NCBI RefSeq assembly: GCF_000420485.1
Contig: NZ_ATVA01000016.1
Coordinates: forward strand, 267,642 to 331,641
From: Paucidesulfovibrio longus DSM 6739
GTDB lineage: Bacteria; Desulfobacterota; Desulfovibrionia; Desulfovibrionales; Desulfovibrionaceae
Length of the DNA stretch: 64,000 nucleotides
Reading direction: 5' to 3'
Shown: positions 35,362 to 43,889 of the stretch, one piece after another
Position numbering within the stretch: position 1 is the first letter of the stretch
How the letters are laid out: each line of letters opens with the position of its first letter
Translations under genes and position numbers: made by a program
Notes under the pieces: model-generated
Told to the model about the DNA's origin: nothing
The model's input: only the letters and a program-made list of their open reading frames with translations
Databases searched by the model: none

Positions 35362-37245
35362 ATGATCAGGAAACCTTCTCCTCCCGAGATCCTCGATCTC
35401 ATCGTGGTCGGCGCGGGACATGCCGGATGCGAGGCGGCCATGGCCGCCTCGCGCCTGGGCATGGCCACCCTGCTGCTGACCATCAACGTGGACCACATCG
35501 GCCAGCTCTCCTGCAACCCGGCCATCGGCGGACTCGCCAAGGGACACATGGTCCGGGAGATCGACGCGCTGGGCGGCATGATGGGTCTGTGGGCGGACGA
35601 GGCGGGCATCCAGTTCCGCACCCTGAATACCCGCAAGGGACCGGCGGTGCGCGCCACACGCGCGCAAATCGACCGCGCCGCCTACCTCCGCGCCGTGCAG
35701 CGGGACGTTTTCAGGCAGCCGAATCTCTGGATCAGGCAGGACACGGTCCACTCCCTGCTCATGGAAAACGGCCGCGCTGCGGGGGTGCGCTCTTCGCTGG
35801 GCGAACGCCTGCTCTCCCGCGCGGTACTGCTGACCACGGGCACGTTTCTTCAGGGCCGCATCCACATCGGATTGGACAATTTTTCCGGCGGCAGGCTCGG
35901 CGAGGCCGCGTCGAACACTCTCAGCGATTCGCTTCGCGCGGTCGGCCTGGAGCTGGGACGTCTCAAGACCGGGACCACTCCCCGGCTGCTCAAGGACAGC
36001 GTGGACTTCGAACGCATGGAAGTGCAGCCTGGCGATGATCCGGCTCCGCTTTTCAGCTTCCGTTCCAAGGCGGCCGCTCTGCCCCAGGTGCCCTGCCACC
36101 TGACCTGGACCAACGAAACCGCCCATGCCGCCATCCGTTCCGGCTTCGACCGCTCGCCCATGTTCACGGGCGTGATTACGGGCACGGGCGCCCGGTACTG
36201 CCCTTCCATCGAGGACAAGGTCGCCCGCTTTCCGGAAAAGGATCGCCATCAGGTGTTCGTGGAACCGGAGGGGCTGAACAGTCCGGAGGTCTATCCCAAC
36301 GGCATCCCAACCAGCCTGCCCTACGACGTGCAGGTGCGGATGATCCGCTCCATCGTCGGACTGGAACAGGCCCAGATCGTTCGACCCGGATACGCCATCG
36401 AATACGATTATTCGCCGCCCACGCAATTGCTTCCGACCCTGGAAAGCAAAGCCCTGCCGGGCCTGTTCCTCGCCGGGCAGATCAACGGCACTTCCGGCTA
36501 CGAGGAAGCGGCGGCGCAGGGCCTTTGGGCCGCGCTGAACGCCTGCCGCTCCCTGCGGAACGAGCCTCCCTTCCTGCTGCGCCGCGACCAGGCCTACATG
36601 GCCGTGCTGGTGGACGACCTCGTGACCAAAGGCACGCAGGAGCCTTACCGGATGTTCACTTCCCGTGCGGAACACCGCCTGCTGTTGCGCGAAGGCAATG
36701 CGGACCAGCGCTTGACGGCCCTGGGACGGGACATGGGCCTTGTGGACGACGCGCATTGGCAGCTTTTCAGCATCAAGAAGGACCGCCTGGAGTCGCTGCT
36801 TGCGGCGCTTCGGGGCGTGACCATCCGGCCGGACGCGGCCACGCGCGAGATCATCCTCGGCCTGGGGGGAACCCCGCCGGGCAAGGCTGTTCCCCTTTCC
36901 GCCCTGCTTCGCCAGCCCGAAGTCCGCATCCGTCAGCTGGTTCCGTTTCTGCCGCAGATCGCCGAAATGGATGAAGCCTTGCTGGAGGAAGCGGAAACGC
37001 AGGTTCGCTACGAGGGCTACATCGAGCGTCAGGAGGAACTGGTGGCCCGCTCCCGCGACCAGGAGTCCTTGGAACTGCCCATTGACCTGGACTACAAGGC
37101 CGTGGCCGGGCTGACCCGGGAAGCCGTGGAAAAACTCGGCGCGGTGCGGCCGCTGACCCTTGGACAGGCGGGGCGCATCTCCGGAATCACCCCTGCGGCC
37201 CTTTCCTGTCTTCAAGTCCATCTCAAAAAGATCAATCTCTTGTAA
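35362..37245 (+). CDS. mnmG: tRNA uridine-5-carboxymethylaminomethyl synthesis enzyme MnmG (GidA)
   Basis: FAD enzyme that with MnmE modifies the wobble uridine of several tRNAs. The 627-residue protein has the N-terminal FAD motif VVGAGHAGCEAAMAASRLG, QLSCNPAIGGLAKGHMVREID, LKTGTTPRL, the FAD-closing region GLFLAGQINGTSGYEEAAAQG, and the C-terminal MnmE-binding domain (ESLELPIDLDYKAVAGL). All expected parts are present. Confidence 0.96.
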   Translation: MIRKPSPPEILDLIVVGAGHAGCEAAMAASRLGMATLLLTINVDHIGQLSCNPAIGGLAKGHMVREIDALGGMMGLWADEAGIQFRTLNTRKGPAVRATRAQIDRAAYLRAVQRDVFRQPNLWIRQDTVHSLLMENGRAAGVRSSLGERLLSRAVLLTTGTFLQGRIHIGLDNFSGGRLGEAASNTLSDSLRAVGLELGRLKTGTTPRLLKDSVDFERMEVQPGDDPAPLFSFRSKAAALPQVPCHLTWTNETAHAAIRSGFDRSPMFTGVITGTGARYCPSIEDKVARFPEKDRHQVFVEPEGLNSPEVYPNGIPTSLPYDVQVRMIRSIVGLEQAQIVRPGYAIEYDYSPPTQLLPTLESKALPGLFLAGQINGTSGYEEAAAQGLWAALNACRSLRNEPPFLLRRDQAYMAVLVDDLVTKGTQEPYRMFTSRAEHRLLLREGNADQRLTALGRDMGLVDDAHWQLFSIKKDRLESLLAALRGVTIRPDAATREIILGLGGTPPGKAVPLSALLRQPEVRIRQLVPFLPQIAEMDEALLEEAETQVRYEGYIERQEELVARSRDQESLELPIDLDYKAVAGLTREAVEKLGAVRPLTLGQAGRISGITPAALSCLQVHLKKINLL

Positions 37246-37366
37246 AAGATTCGCCCAGAGCGTCTCTTGCGGTTGACAGTCACGGTTTGACATCATACTC
37301 CATTTGTCATTGCAAGGTGCTGTCTTCTTTGACGCCCAAGCATATTTGCAGCAAGGAGGCCTCTGC

Positions 37367-38203
37367 TTGGACGAAGGTTCCGACAGTCGATTCTGGATGA
37401 GAATGCGCAGTATTTTCAAAAGGAACGGCCATGATCTGGAAGAACAGATCATGGATGCCCAGGACGGCGGCGCGCTGAAGCACGAGGACGCTTCGATGCT
37501 CCTCAACGTGCTTGATCTCGGAGACACCACGGCGTCGGACATCATGGTGCCGCGTACCGACATCATTTGCGCCGAGGTGGGCGGCAGCCTGGACGAAGTC
37601 GCGCAGCTCATCGTCGCGCACGGCCATTCGCGCATTCCGGTATACGAGGAAACCCGCGACCGCATGATCGGCGTCATCCACGCCAAGGATCTGCTCAGCT
37701 CTCTTACGCAGCATGAGAAATCCGCCACGCCGCTGCGGGATTTGCTCCGTGAGCTGCTCTTCGTGCCGGAAATGACCAACGTCAAGTATCTGCTGGCCAC
37801 CATGCGCGCCCGAAGGACGCATATGGCCATCGTCGTGGATGAATACGGCGGCACAGCGGGGCTGGTCACGCTCGAAGACGTCATCGAGGAAATCGTGGGC
37901 GACATCGAGGACGAATACGACGTGCTGCGTCCGGACGACATCCAGGTTCTGGACAACGGCTCCCTGCTCGTTTCCGGCCGAACGGAACTGGAAGAGCTCA
38001 ACGAGCGTTTTCAGCTCGGCGTGACCTCGGAACAGGTGGACACCCTTGGCGGATATCTCAGCGAGATCGCGGGGCGCATCCCCCTGCCGGGCGATTCCTT
38101 CGAGCTCCACAACCGCCGCTTCAGCGTGCAGGACGCGGACGCCAAGCAGATCAAGACCATTCTTATCGAACCGATGGAAACGCAATCTTCCGAACAAGGA
38201 TAA
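37367..38203 (+). CDS. CorC/HlyC family CBS-domain protein
   Basis: A 278-residue cytosolic protein with two CBS domains (MVPRTDIICAEVGGSLDEV; THMAIVVDEYGGTAGLVTLEDVIEEIVGDIEDE) and a C-terminal CorC_HlyC domain. The DUF21 membrane part is absent, as in E. coli CorC (YbeX). CorC is linked to magnesium/cobalt efflux. The best start is TTG 37367, seven bases after AAGGAGG; the frame is open earlier, to 37304. The corC-lnt order is conserved with E. coli. Confidence 0.88.
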   Translation: MDEGSDSRFWMRMRSIFKRNGHDLEEQIMDAQDGGALKHEDASMLLNVLDLGDTTASDIMVPRTDIICAEVGGSLDEVAQLIVAHGHSRIPVYEETRDRMIGVIHAKDLLSSLTQHEKSATPLRDLLRELLFVPEMTNVKYLLATMRARRTHMAIVVDEYGGTAGLVTLEDVIEEIVGDIEDEYDVLRPDDIQVLDNGSLLVSGRTELEELNERFQLGVTSEQVDTLGGYLSEIAGRIPLPGDSFELHNRRFSVQDADAKQIKTILIEPMETQSSEQG

Positions 38204-38205
38204 CC

Positions 38206-39735
38206 GTGCCCCTGCTTTGCCTTCTCGCCGTTCTTGGCGCTTTCATGGGTTATCCCAACCCCTGGGTCCACCTGCCCCCGCTGATGCTGCTCTACCCGGC
38301 GGCGCTCTGTCTGATCGCCTTTCGCGCCACAGGTTCGGCCAAGGCTTTTTTCTGGTCGCTGCTGGCGGCGGTCCTGGCGCACACGGCTTGCCTCTACTGG
38401 GTGGCCGCTCCTGTCGCGCAGTACGGCGGCCTGCCCTGGTGGCTGGCCCTTCCTTGTCCTGTCGGAGTGTCGCTGATCATGGGCCTTTACGGAGCCGTCT
38501 TCGGCTGGGCCCTCCACCGCGCCGCAAAACGCCTTCCCCCTCTGCTACTCTGCTTTTTCGCGGGCACGCTCTGGACAGCCCTGGAACAGACCGGCTCCTG
38601 GCTGTTCAGCGGCTTTCCCTGGGTCACGCTTTCCGCAGCCTTTGCGCCCTGGCCCTTGTTCATTCAGGCAGCGTCCCTCGTCGGCGCGTACGGCCTGTCC
38701 GGCCTGTTCGTCAGCCTCGTGACGGCGCTGACGCTCTGGAACACGGCTCGTTCGCCTCGCCTTCTCGTGCTTTTCCTCTGCCTGTTCCTGCTCGGTTTCG
38801 GTGCCTACCGCATGGCGGGATTCGCCCCATCCGGCGTGGACAAGCGCATCGCCCTGATCCAGGGCAACATCGACCAGGGCGAGAAATGGGAAGCCCCCTT
38901 CCAAATCGGGACGGTGCAGAAATATCTTGATCTGAGCAGGAAGGCACTGGCTGACTCCTCTTCCACGGCCCAGGCCGAAGCAGCTCCGCCCGACCTGATC
39001 GTCTGGCCGGAAACCGCCATGCCGTTTTATCTTCAGGACGCCGGAGTCTACAGCAACCAAGTCACGGATTTCGTGCGCCGCATCGGGGTACCCCTGATCG
39101 CGGGCGCTCCTGCCTATACCCAGCGTGAAGACGGATCGTTCAACTTCTACAATCGTGCCTTCCTCTTCAATCCTCACGACAATTCCGTGAGCTGGTACGA
39201 CAAGGTCCATCTCGTGCCTTTCGGCGAATACGTTCCGCTGAAGGAGTGGCTGCCCATCGAGAAGCTGGCCAGCGGCGCAGGAGATTACCTGCCCGGCGCC
39301 AAGCTCGATCCCCTGAACGCCGACGGCATGCATCTCGGCCTCCTGATCTGCTACGAGGCCATCTTCCCGGAGCTGGCGCAGGAACGCGTGGCCAGGGGGG
39401 CGGACATCCTCGTCAACATCAGCAACGACGCCTGGTTCGGCCGCTCCTCCGCGCCCTGGCAGCACCTGGCCCAGACTCGGATGCGCGCAGTGGAGCAGTG
39501 CCGTTGGATAGCGCGGGGCACCAACACCGGCATCAGCGCCTTCATCGACCCTCTCGGCCGTCTTGCGGCTTCCTCGGACCTCTTCCAGGACGAAGTCTTG
39601 ACCTGGGCGGTCAAACCTGTTCATGTGACTACGTTCTACCATGACGCCTACCATTGGCTGAACGTGGCGGCGTACCTTCTGGCCGGGCTGATGTCGGCCT
39701 GGGTGGTGCTCTGCCCGGCCTTGCGGCGGCCTTAA
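38206..39735 (+). CDS. lnt: Apolipoprotein N-acyltransferase
   Basis: Inner-membrane enzyme adding the third acyl chain to lipoproteins. The 509-residue protein has about six N-terminal helices, then a nitrilase-like domain with the triad Glu (VWPETAMPF), Lys (YDKVHLVPFGEYVP) and Cys (GLLICYEAIFP), and a final C-terminal helix. The start is GTG 38206 with AAGGA upstream, two bases after corC. Confidence 0.94.
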   Translation: MPLLCLLAVLGAFMGYPNPWVHLPPLMLLYPAALCLIAFRATGSAKAFFWSLLAAVLAHTACLYWVAAPVAQYGGLPWWLALPCPVGVSLIMGLYGAVFGWALHRAAKRLPPLLLCFFAGTLWTALEQTGSWLFSGFPWVTLSAAFAPWPLFIQAASLVGAYGLSGLFVSLVTALTLWNTARSPRLLVLFLCLFLLGFGAYRMAGFAPSGVDKRIALIQGNIDQGEKWEAPFQIGTVQKYLDLSRKALADSSSTAQAEAAPPDLIVWPETAMPFYLQDAGVYSNQVTDFVRRIGVPLIAGAPAYTQREDGSFNFYNRAFLFNPHDNSVSWYDKVHLVPFGEYVPLKEWLPIEKLASGAGDYLPGAKLDPLNADGMHLGLLICYEAIFPELAQERVARGADILVNISNDAWFGRSSAPWQHLAQTRMRAVEQCRWIARGTNTGISAFIDPLGRLAASSDLFQDEVLTWAVKPVHVTTFYHDAYHWLNVAAYLLAGLMSAWVVLCPALRRP

Positions 39736-39755
39736 CCAGCAAAGACAAGAAGCAT

Positions 39756-40869
39756 ATGCACCAGTATTCCGAGCTCAAAGGCAACAGCGCCACTCTTTTC
39801 GGCAAGTACGAGACTCTTTGGGGGCGGCTTTGACTACTCCAAGCTCGCCGAACGTCTCGCCGCGATAGAAACCCAGATTTCCCAGCCCGACGCCTGGAAC
39901 CAACCGGAAAAGCTCACGCCTGTCCTGCGGGAAAAGAGCCAGCTGGAACACAAGCTGTCCACCTACGACGGCCTGCGCAAGGCCAAGGAGGATCTTGAGG
40001 TCTGGTTGGAGCTGGCCGCCGAGGACGAAGCTTCCCTGGACGACCTGCATCGCTCCATGAAGGAGTTCGAGAAGATTCTCCGCCAGACCGAGATGGCCAC
40101 GCTTCTCGGCGGCGAGCAGGACGGCAGCAACGCCATTCTCGAAATCCATCCCGGCGCAGGCGGCGTGGAATCCCAGGACTGGGCCGAGATGCTGCTGCGC
40201 ATGTACACGCGCTGGGCCGAGGACAAGGATTTCAAGCTCACGGTGCTCGACGTGCAGCCTGCCGAGGAAGCGGGCATCAAGAACGCCGCCTTGCAGATCG
40301 AAGGCCCCTACGCCTATGGATTTTTGCGCGGCGAGGCCGGAATCCACCGCCTGATCCGCATTTCCCCGTTCGACGCATCCGGGAGACGGCACACCTCGTT
40401 CGCTTCGGTGGACGTCTATCCCGATGTGGACGACGACATAGAAATCGAGGTCCGCGAGGAAGATCTTCGCGTCGATGTGTTCAGGGCCAGCGGTCCGGGC
40501 GGTCAGCATGTGAACAAGACCAACTCCGCCGTGCGCATCACCCACCTGCCGACCAACATAGTGGTGCAGTGCCAGAATGAAAAATCCCAGCTGCGCAACC
40601 GCCAGACGGCCATGAAGATGCTCAAGGCCCGATTGTATGAGCAGGAACTGCGCAAGCGCGAAGAGTCCCAGCGCGTGGATTACGCCAGCAAGGACGCGAT
40701 CAATTTCGGAAGCCAGATCAGAACGTACACGCTCCAGCCCTACCGGCTGGTCAAGGACCACCGTTCGAACACCGAGGACGGCAACGTGGACGCCGTATTG
40801 GACGGCGCGCTGGACCGACTCATGCGCAGCTACCTCTTGTACGCCCATGCCGGAAAACAGAACGCCTGA
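39756..40869 (+). CDS. prfB: Peptide chain release factor 2, with programmed +1 frameshift
   Basis: RF2 terminates at UAA and UGA. The gene is read from ATG 39756 for 25 codons to CTT (39828-39830), where an in-frame TGA follows. Shifting +1 continues at GAC (39832) and gives 370 residues with the GGQ motif in ASGPGGQHVNKTNSAVRITH and the codon-recognition region. The joined protein matches RF2 exactly (LDYSKLAERLAAIE after the shift). The gene's own stop is also TGA, the codon RF2 reads. The peptide frame is 39756..39830 joined to 39832..40869. Confidence 0.95.
39819..39834 (+). promoter_or_regulatory. RF2 autoregulatory frameshift site
   Basis: The arrangement is GGGGG (39820-39824), three bases, CTT (39828-39830), TGA (39831-39833), C. 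This keeps the canonical spacing of a Shine-Dalgarno-like stretch to the slippery CUU UGA C. Low RF2 lets the ribosome pause and slip +1, raising RF2 synthesis. Confidence 0.95.
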
Positions 40870-40885
40870 CCCGAAGGATGCGGCC

Positions 40886-41746
40886 ATGGCCCATTCCGTG
40901 CCGGATACGGCCCTTGAGCGCGAACTGCTCAAAGAACTGACGCGCCTGCGGGATGAAATCTGCGCGGCGGCCAGAACCCCCTGCGAGGACATGGACGCGC
41001 GGACCAACCTCGGCGTGTTTCGACTGTTCAGCGGCATCAGCCTCCAGCAGTGGCGATCCATCGTTCGCCGTCTCGAACTCAAGGGCTGGCTGACCCTGCC
41101 CATCGACCGGGACATCTATCCGCACCTCACGGTGCTCCAGGAAAGCCTGGACGAGCTTTCCTACCAGTCCGAACACGACGCGCTCACGGGACTTGCCAAC
41201 CGTCGATCCTTCGACCGCTTCCTCGATCTTGAAATGGAACGCGCACAACGGGCCGGAACGGCCCTGAGCCTTGCCGTCATCGACCTGGACGATTTCAAGC
41301 TCGTCAACGACACTTACGGTCATGTGGCCGGGGACGAGGTTCTTGTCCGCCTCGCGAAGATCATCACGGGCAACAAGCGCCGCTACGATCTGGCCGCGCG
41401 CATCGGCGGGGAGGAATTCGCCATCGTCCTGCCCGGCATAGGCCAGGTGCGCAGCGCCAAAGTCGTGGACCGCATTCGCCAGGATCTTGAGGAAAGCGCC
41501 TTTTCCTTTCCCGGCGGCGAGGGCGTCGTATCCGTGAGCTGCTCCGCGGGCATTGCCAGCTATCGCGGAACGACGCGTTTTTCTCCCAAGGATTTTTTCG
41601 AACTTGCGGACAAGGCTCTCTACGCTGCCAAGACAGCTGGAAAGAACCGCACCGAGCTGGCCCCCATGCCCGACATCGAGCAGGCAATCCGCCCCTCTCT
41701 GGTACAGGCCAGCGAAAAGCGTTTCCTCTTCACCGGAAAACCGTAG
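40886..41746 (+). CDS. GGDEF diguanylate cyclase
   Basis: The 286-residue protein has an N-terminal helical region of unknown type (about 1-100; contains FRLFSGISLQQWRSIVRRLELKG split over residues 40-62), then a GGDEF domain (DALTGLANRRSFDRFLDLEM). The active site is GGEEF, and an inhibitory RxxD site (RRYD) sits five residues before it, so product feedback is expected. It probably makes c-di-GMP. ATG 40886 has GAAGGA at 7 bases; ATG 40847 inside prfB is the alternative. It lies between prfB and flhG. Confidence 0.9.
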   Translation: MAHSVPDTALERELLKELTRLRDEICAAARTPCEDMDARTNLGVFRLFSGISLQQWRSIVRRLELKGWLTLPIDRDIYPHLTVLQESLDELSYQSEHDALTGLANRRSFDRFLDLEMERAQRAGTALSLAVIDLDDFKLVNDTYGHVAGDEVLVRLAKIITGNKRRYDLAARIGGEEFAIVLPGIGQVRSAKVVDRIRQDLEESAFSFPGGEGVVSVSCSAGIASYRGTTRFSPKDFFELADKALYAAKTAGKNRTELAPMPDIEQAIRPSLVQASEKRFLFTGKP

Positions 41747-41758
41747 GATCCGTGGACC

Positions 41759-42619
41759 ATGATCAACCCGAACATGACTCTGAGCCTGGCCGTCATGAGC
41801 GGCAAAGGCGGCGTCGGCAAGACGAGCATTTCGCTGAACCTCGGCTATGCGCTCCACGCCGCGGGTCTGAAGACCTTGCTTATGGATTGCGACCTGGGGC
41901 TCGCCAACCTGGACGTGCTCCTGGGCATCGCCCCGGAGAAGAATCTTCAGGATCTGCTCAAGCACGACATCGACACCTCGGACGTGGCGGTCGCCGTGGA
42001 GCCGGACGGGCTGGACGTGCTCCCCGCGGCCAGCGGCGTGCCGGAGCTTGTGGAAATGGATGAAGACATGCAGAACGTCATGCTGGACAAGATCGTCCAG
42101 CTTGCCGGAAGCTACAACATGCTCATCCTCGACCTGGGCGCCGGCATCAGCCGAACCGTCATGACCTTCGCCTCCATGGCGCAGCTTCGTCTGGTAGTGG
42201 TCACGCCGGAGCCGACCTCGCTCACGGACGGCTACGCCGTCATCAAGGTGCTGGCCACGGAGCACGGCGTGCGTGATTTCCTGGTCGTGGTCAACCAGGT
42301 GGAATCCAAGGCCGAGGCCGAGCGCACCTTCACCCGGCTGTCCGAAGCCTGCAAGACCTTCCTGGGGATCGAGATCCGCAATCTCGGACACATACGCGAC
42401 GACCGCAATGTTTCCGAAGCGGTCCGGCGCCAGAAGGCGTTGCTGAAAATCGCGCCTTCCTCGCCCGCGGCCCAGGATATCGTCAAGCTCGGAAGAATAT
42501 TTCTGCGATATCGGACTGATAACGCTGAGAGCATAGCGCAGCGTCCTGTGCTTAAACAATTTCCGGGGACGAGGCGTAATTTGGGCTTGACGGAAGTCCC
42601 TGTTTTTCGGCATAGATAA
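41759..42619 (+). CDS. flhG: MinD/ParA-type ATPase, FlhG-like
   Basis: A 286-residue P-loop ATPase with deviant Walker A SGKGGVGKTSISLNLG (about 14-29), DCDLGLANLDVLLG and LILDLGAGISR. FlhG/YlxH proteins set flagellar number with FlhF. MinD is the alternative, but no MinC or MinE is nearby and the DCDLGLANLDVLLGI stretch is typical of FlhG. Proximity to a diguanylate cyclase agrees with a motility role. Confidence in the ATPase is high; in flhG it is moderate. Confidence 0.85.
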   Translation: MINPNMTLSLAVMSGKGGVGKTSISLNLGYALHAAGLKTLLMDCDLGLANLDVLLGIAPEKNLQDLLKHDIDTSDVAVAVEPDGLDVLPAASGVPELVEMDEDMQNVMLDKIVQLAGSYNMLILDLGAGISRTVMTFASMAQLRLVVVTPEPTSLTDGYAVIKVLATEHGVRDFLVVVNQVESKAEAERTFTRLSEACKTFLGIEIRNLGHIRDDRNVSEAVRRQKALLKIAPSSPAAQDIVKLGRIFLRYRTDNAESIAQRPVLKQFPGTRRNLGLTEVPVFRHR

Positions 42620-42688
42620 GACACTTGGAATTTTTATTCACCGGGAGTCCACAGGGGAAGCCCGAAAACCGGCAATACCGGAGCCCAC

Positions 42689-42964
42689 ATGAACAAGAGC
42701 GAACTGATTAAGGCACTGGCCGAGCAAAAAAAGCTCCATGTGGATGAGTCCACCAAGATCGTCAGCGCGTTCATCGATTCCATCAAGGAAGCGCTTGTGC
42801 GCGGAGACCGTGTGGAAATCCGCGGATTCGGCAGTTTCAAGATCAAAGATTACGAAGGCTATGTCGGCCGCAACCCCAAGACGGGCGACGTCGTGCACGT
42901 ACATCCGAAGAAGCTGCCTTTCTTCCGTCCCGGCAAAGAATTGAAGGAATTCATCAACGGTTGA
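42689..42964 (+). CDS. HU/IHF-family DNA-binding protein
   Basis: A 91-residue DNA-bending protein with MNKSELIKALAEQKKL, VEIRGFGSFKIKDYEGYVGRNPKTG split around residue 55, and the C-terminal PFFRPGKELKEFING. The sequence is closer to IHF-type subunits than the HU at 30824. The stop is one base before the start of the selenoprotein gene. Confidence 0.93.
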   Translation: MNKSELIKALAEQKKLHVDESTKIVSAFIDSIKEALVRGDRVEIRGFGSFKIKDYEGYVGRNPKTGDVVHVHPKKLPFFRPGKELKEFING

Positions 42965-42965
42965 T

Positions 42966-43844
42966 ATGCGTATACGAATTTTGTTTCTGCTGGCTGCGAT
43001 GCTTTTCGCCGCCAGCACTTCTGACGCGCTCGCTGAAAGCTCCCTGACGATCCTCTACACCGGCAACAATTACGGAACGCTTCGCCCCTGCCCCACCTGA
43101 GGCGGCCGAACCGTCGGCGGCGTGGCCCGGAGGGCCACCTTTCTCAACTTGGCGAGGAAAGACCAACCCAAGAATGTTCCCCTGCTGACGTTGGCCGGAG
43201 GCTACGAGTTCGGCCGTGAGGCGCTCGGCTCCAAGGACGCCGAAAGCCTCAAGGCTTTGGCCGTCAGTTACGGAATGATGGGGTACGATCTCGGCCTTCT
43301 CACCGGATTCGAACTCAAGGAATTCAAAGAAAACGGCCTGACGCCCCCCGACCATTGGGTGCATCCCGATGAAGTGCGCTTCATGCGTCTGGATCGGGAC
43401 GGGGTCGCCGTCGGCGTGCTTCTGTTTCCCGAGATGCCCGCCGAGGCCAAGACGCCTCCGCAGCGCGTGCTCAAGGAAATCGAGAATATCTTGCGGCAGC
43501 AGCGCGGCAAGGTGGACCTGCTCGTGGGCCTGTCCCCCTGGGGGTTGTGGGTCGAAAAAACCTACCTCGAATCCGGAGCCGACACGCCCGACATTTTGTT
43601 CGGCAGCGGTCCCGGCGTGGAGGTTCCCGGCAGCATCATAGCCGGCGGCCGGACATTCTGGACCCGACCCTATGCCAAGGGCAAAAGCGTGACGCGCATC
43701 GACATTCTCGATCTGCCGCGCGGCAAGGCATCCTTCGCATGGGCCGAGAACGGAAACATCCGGATCGAATCGCCCGCATTGACTGACAGTTATATTGAAG
43801 ATATTGATGTTCTTTCCGCATTAGTCGGTGCCGGTGCCGAATAA
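42966..43844 (+). CDS. UshA-like exported selenoprotein (Sec encoded by TGA at 43098)
   Basis: Read through one in-frame TGA (43098-43100), the frame from ATG 42966 gives 292 residues. It has a signal peptide (residues 1-24, MRIRILFLLAAMLFAAS...), then SLTILYTGNNYGTLRP, the motif CPTU (C42, U45) followed by GGRTVGGVARRATFL. A domain resembling the metallophosphatase part of UshA/5'-nucleotidases follows. Both sides of the TGA share GC-rich coding bias, and the homology-like pattern 'CPxCGG...VGG.ARRAT' runs straight across it. This argues for selenocysteine in place of Cys rather than a stop. From memory, NCBI uses the name UshA-like (seleno)protein for such a family. Redox CxxU and export suggest a periplasmic redox or thiol role; activity is unknown. 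Confidence 0.82.
43098..43138 (+). promoter_or_regulatory. UGA-Sec codon and candidate bacterial SECIS hairpin
   Basis: The TGA (43098-43100) is followed by 21 bases and then a perfect 7-bp stem, GTGGCCC (43122-43128) with GGGCCAC (43132-43138), closed by the loop GGA. The apical loop starts 28 bases after the UGA and begins with G, both within what is known for bacterial SECIS elements. A weaker alternative stem is GCCGA/TCGGC at 43105-43118. Confidence 0.72.
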
Positions 43845-43889
43845 TCGCACCGTGCAGTCAGAAACCCGGCAGACCCAAAGGAGGATCAC

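Noticed and set aside
39756..39833. prfB as a frameshifted pseudogene
   Set aside because: The disruption is the standard RF2 autoregulatory +1 site, with G-run, CTT TGA C and correct spacing.
41759..42619. Calling the ParA-type ATPase MinD of the Min system
   Set aside because: No minC or minE is adjacent; neighbours are a diguanylate cyclase and prfB, and the sequence pattern fits FlhG/YlxH better.
42966..43097. Treating the UshA-like gene as a pseudogene split by TGA
   Set aside because: No other defect is present, the frame and codon bias continue, a hairpin sits at SECIS distance, and the TGA replaces Cys in a CxxC-like motif.
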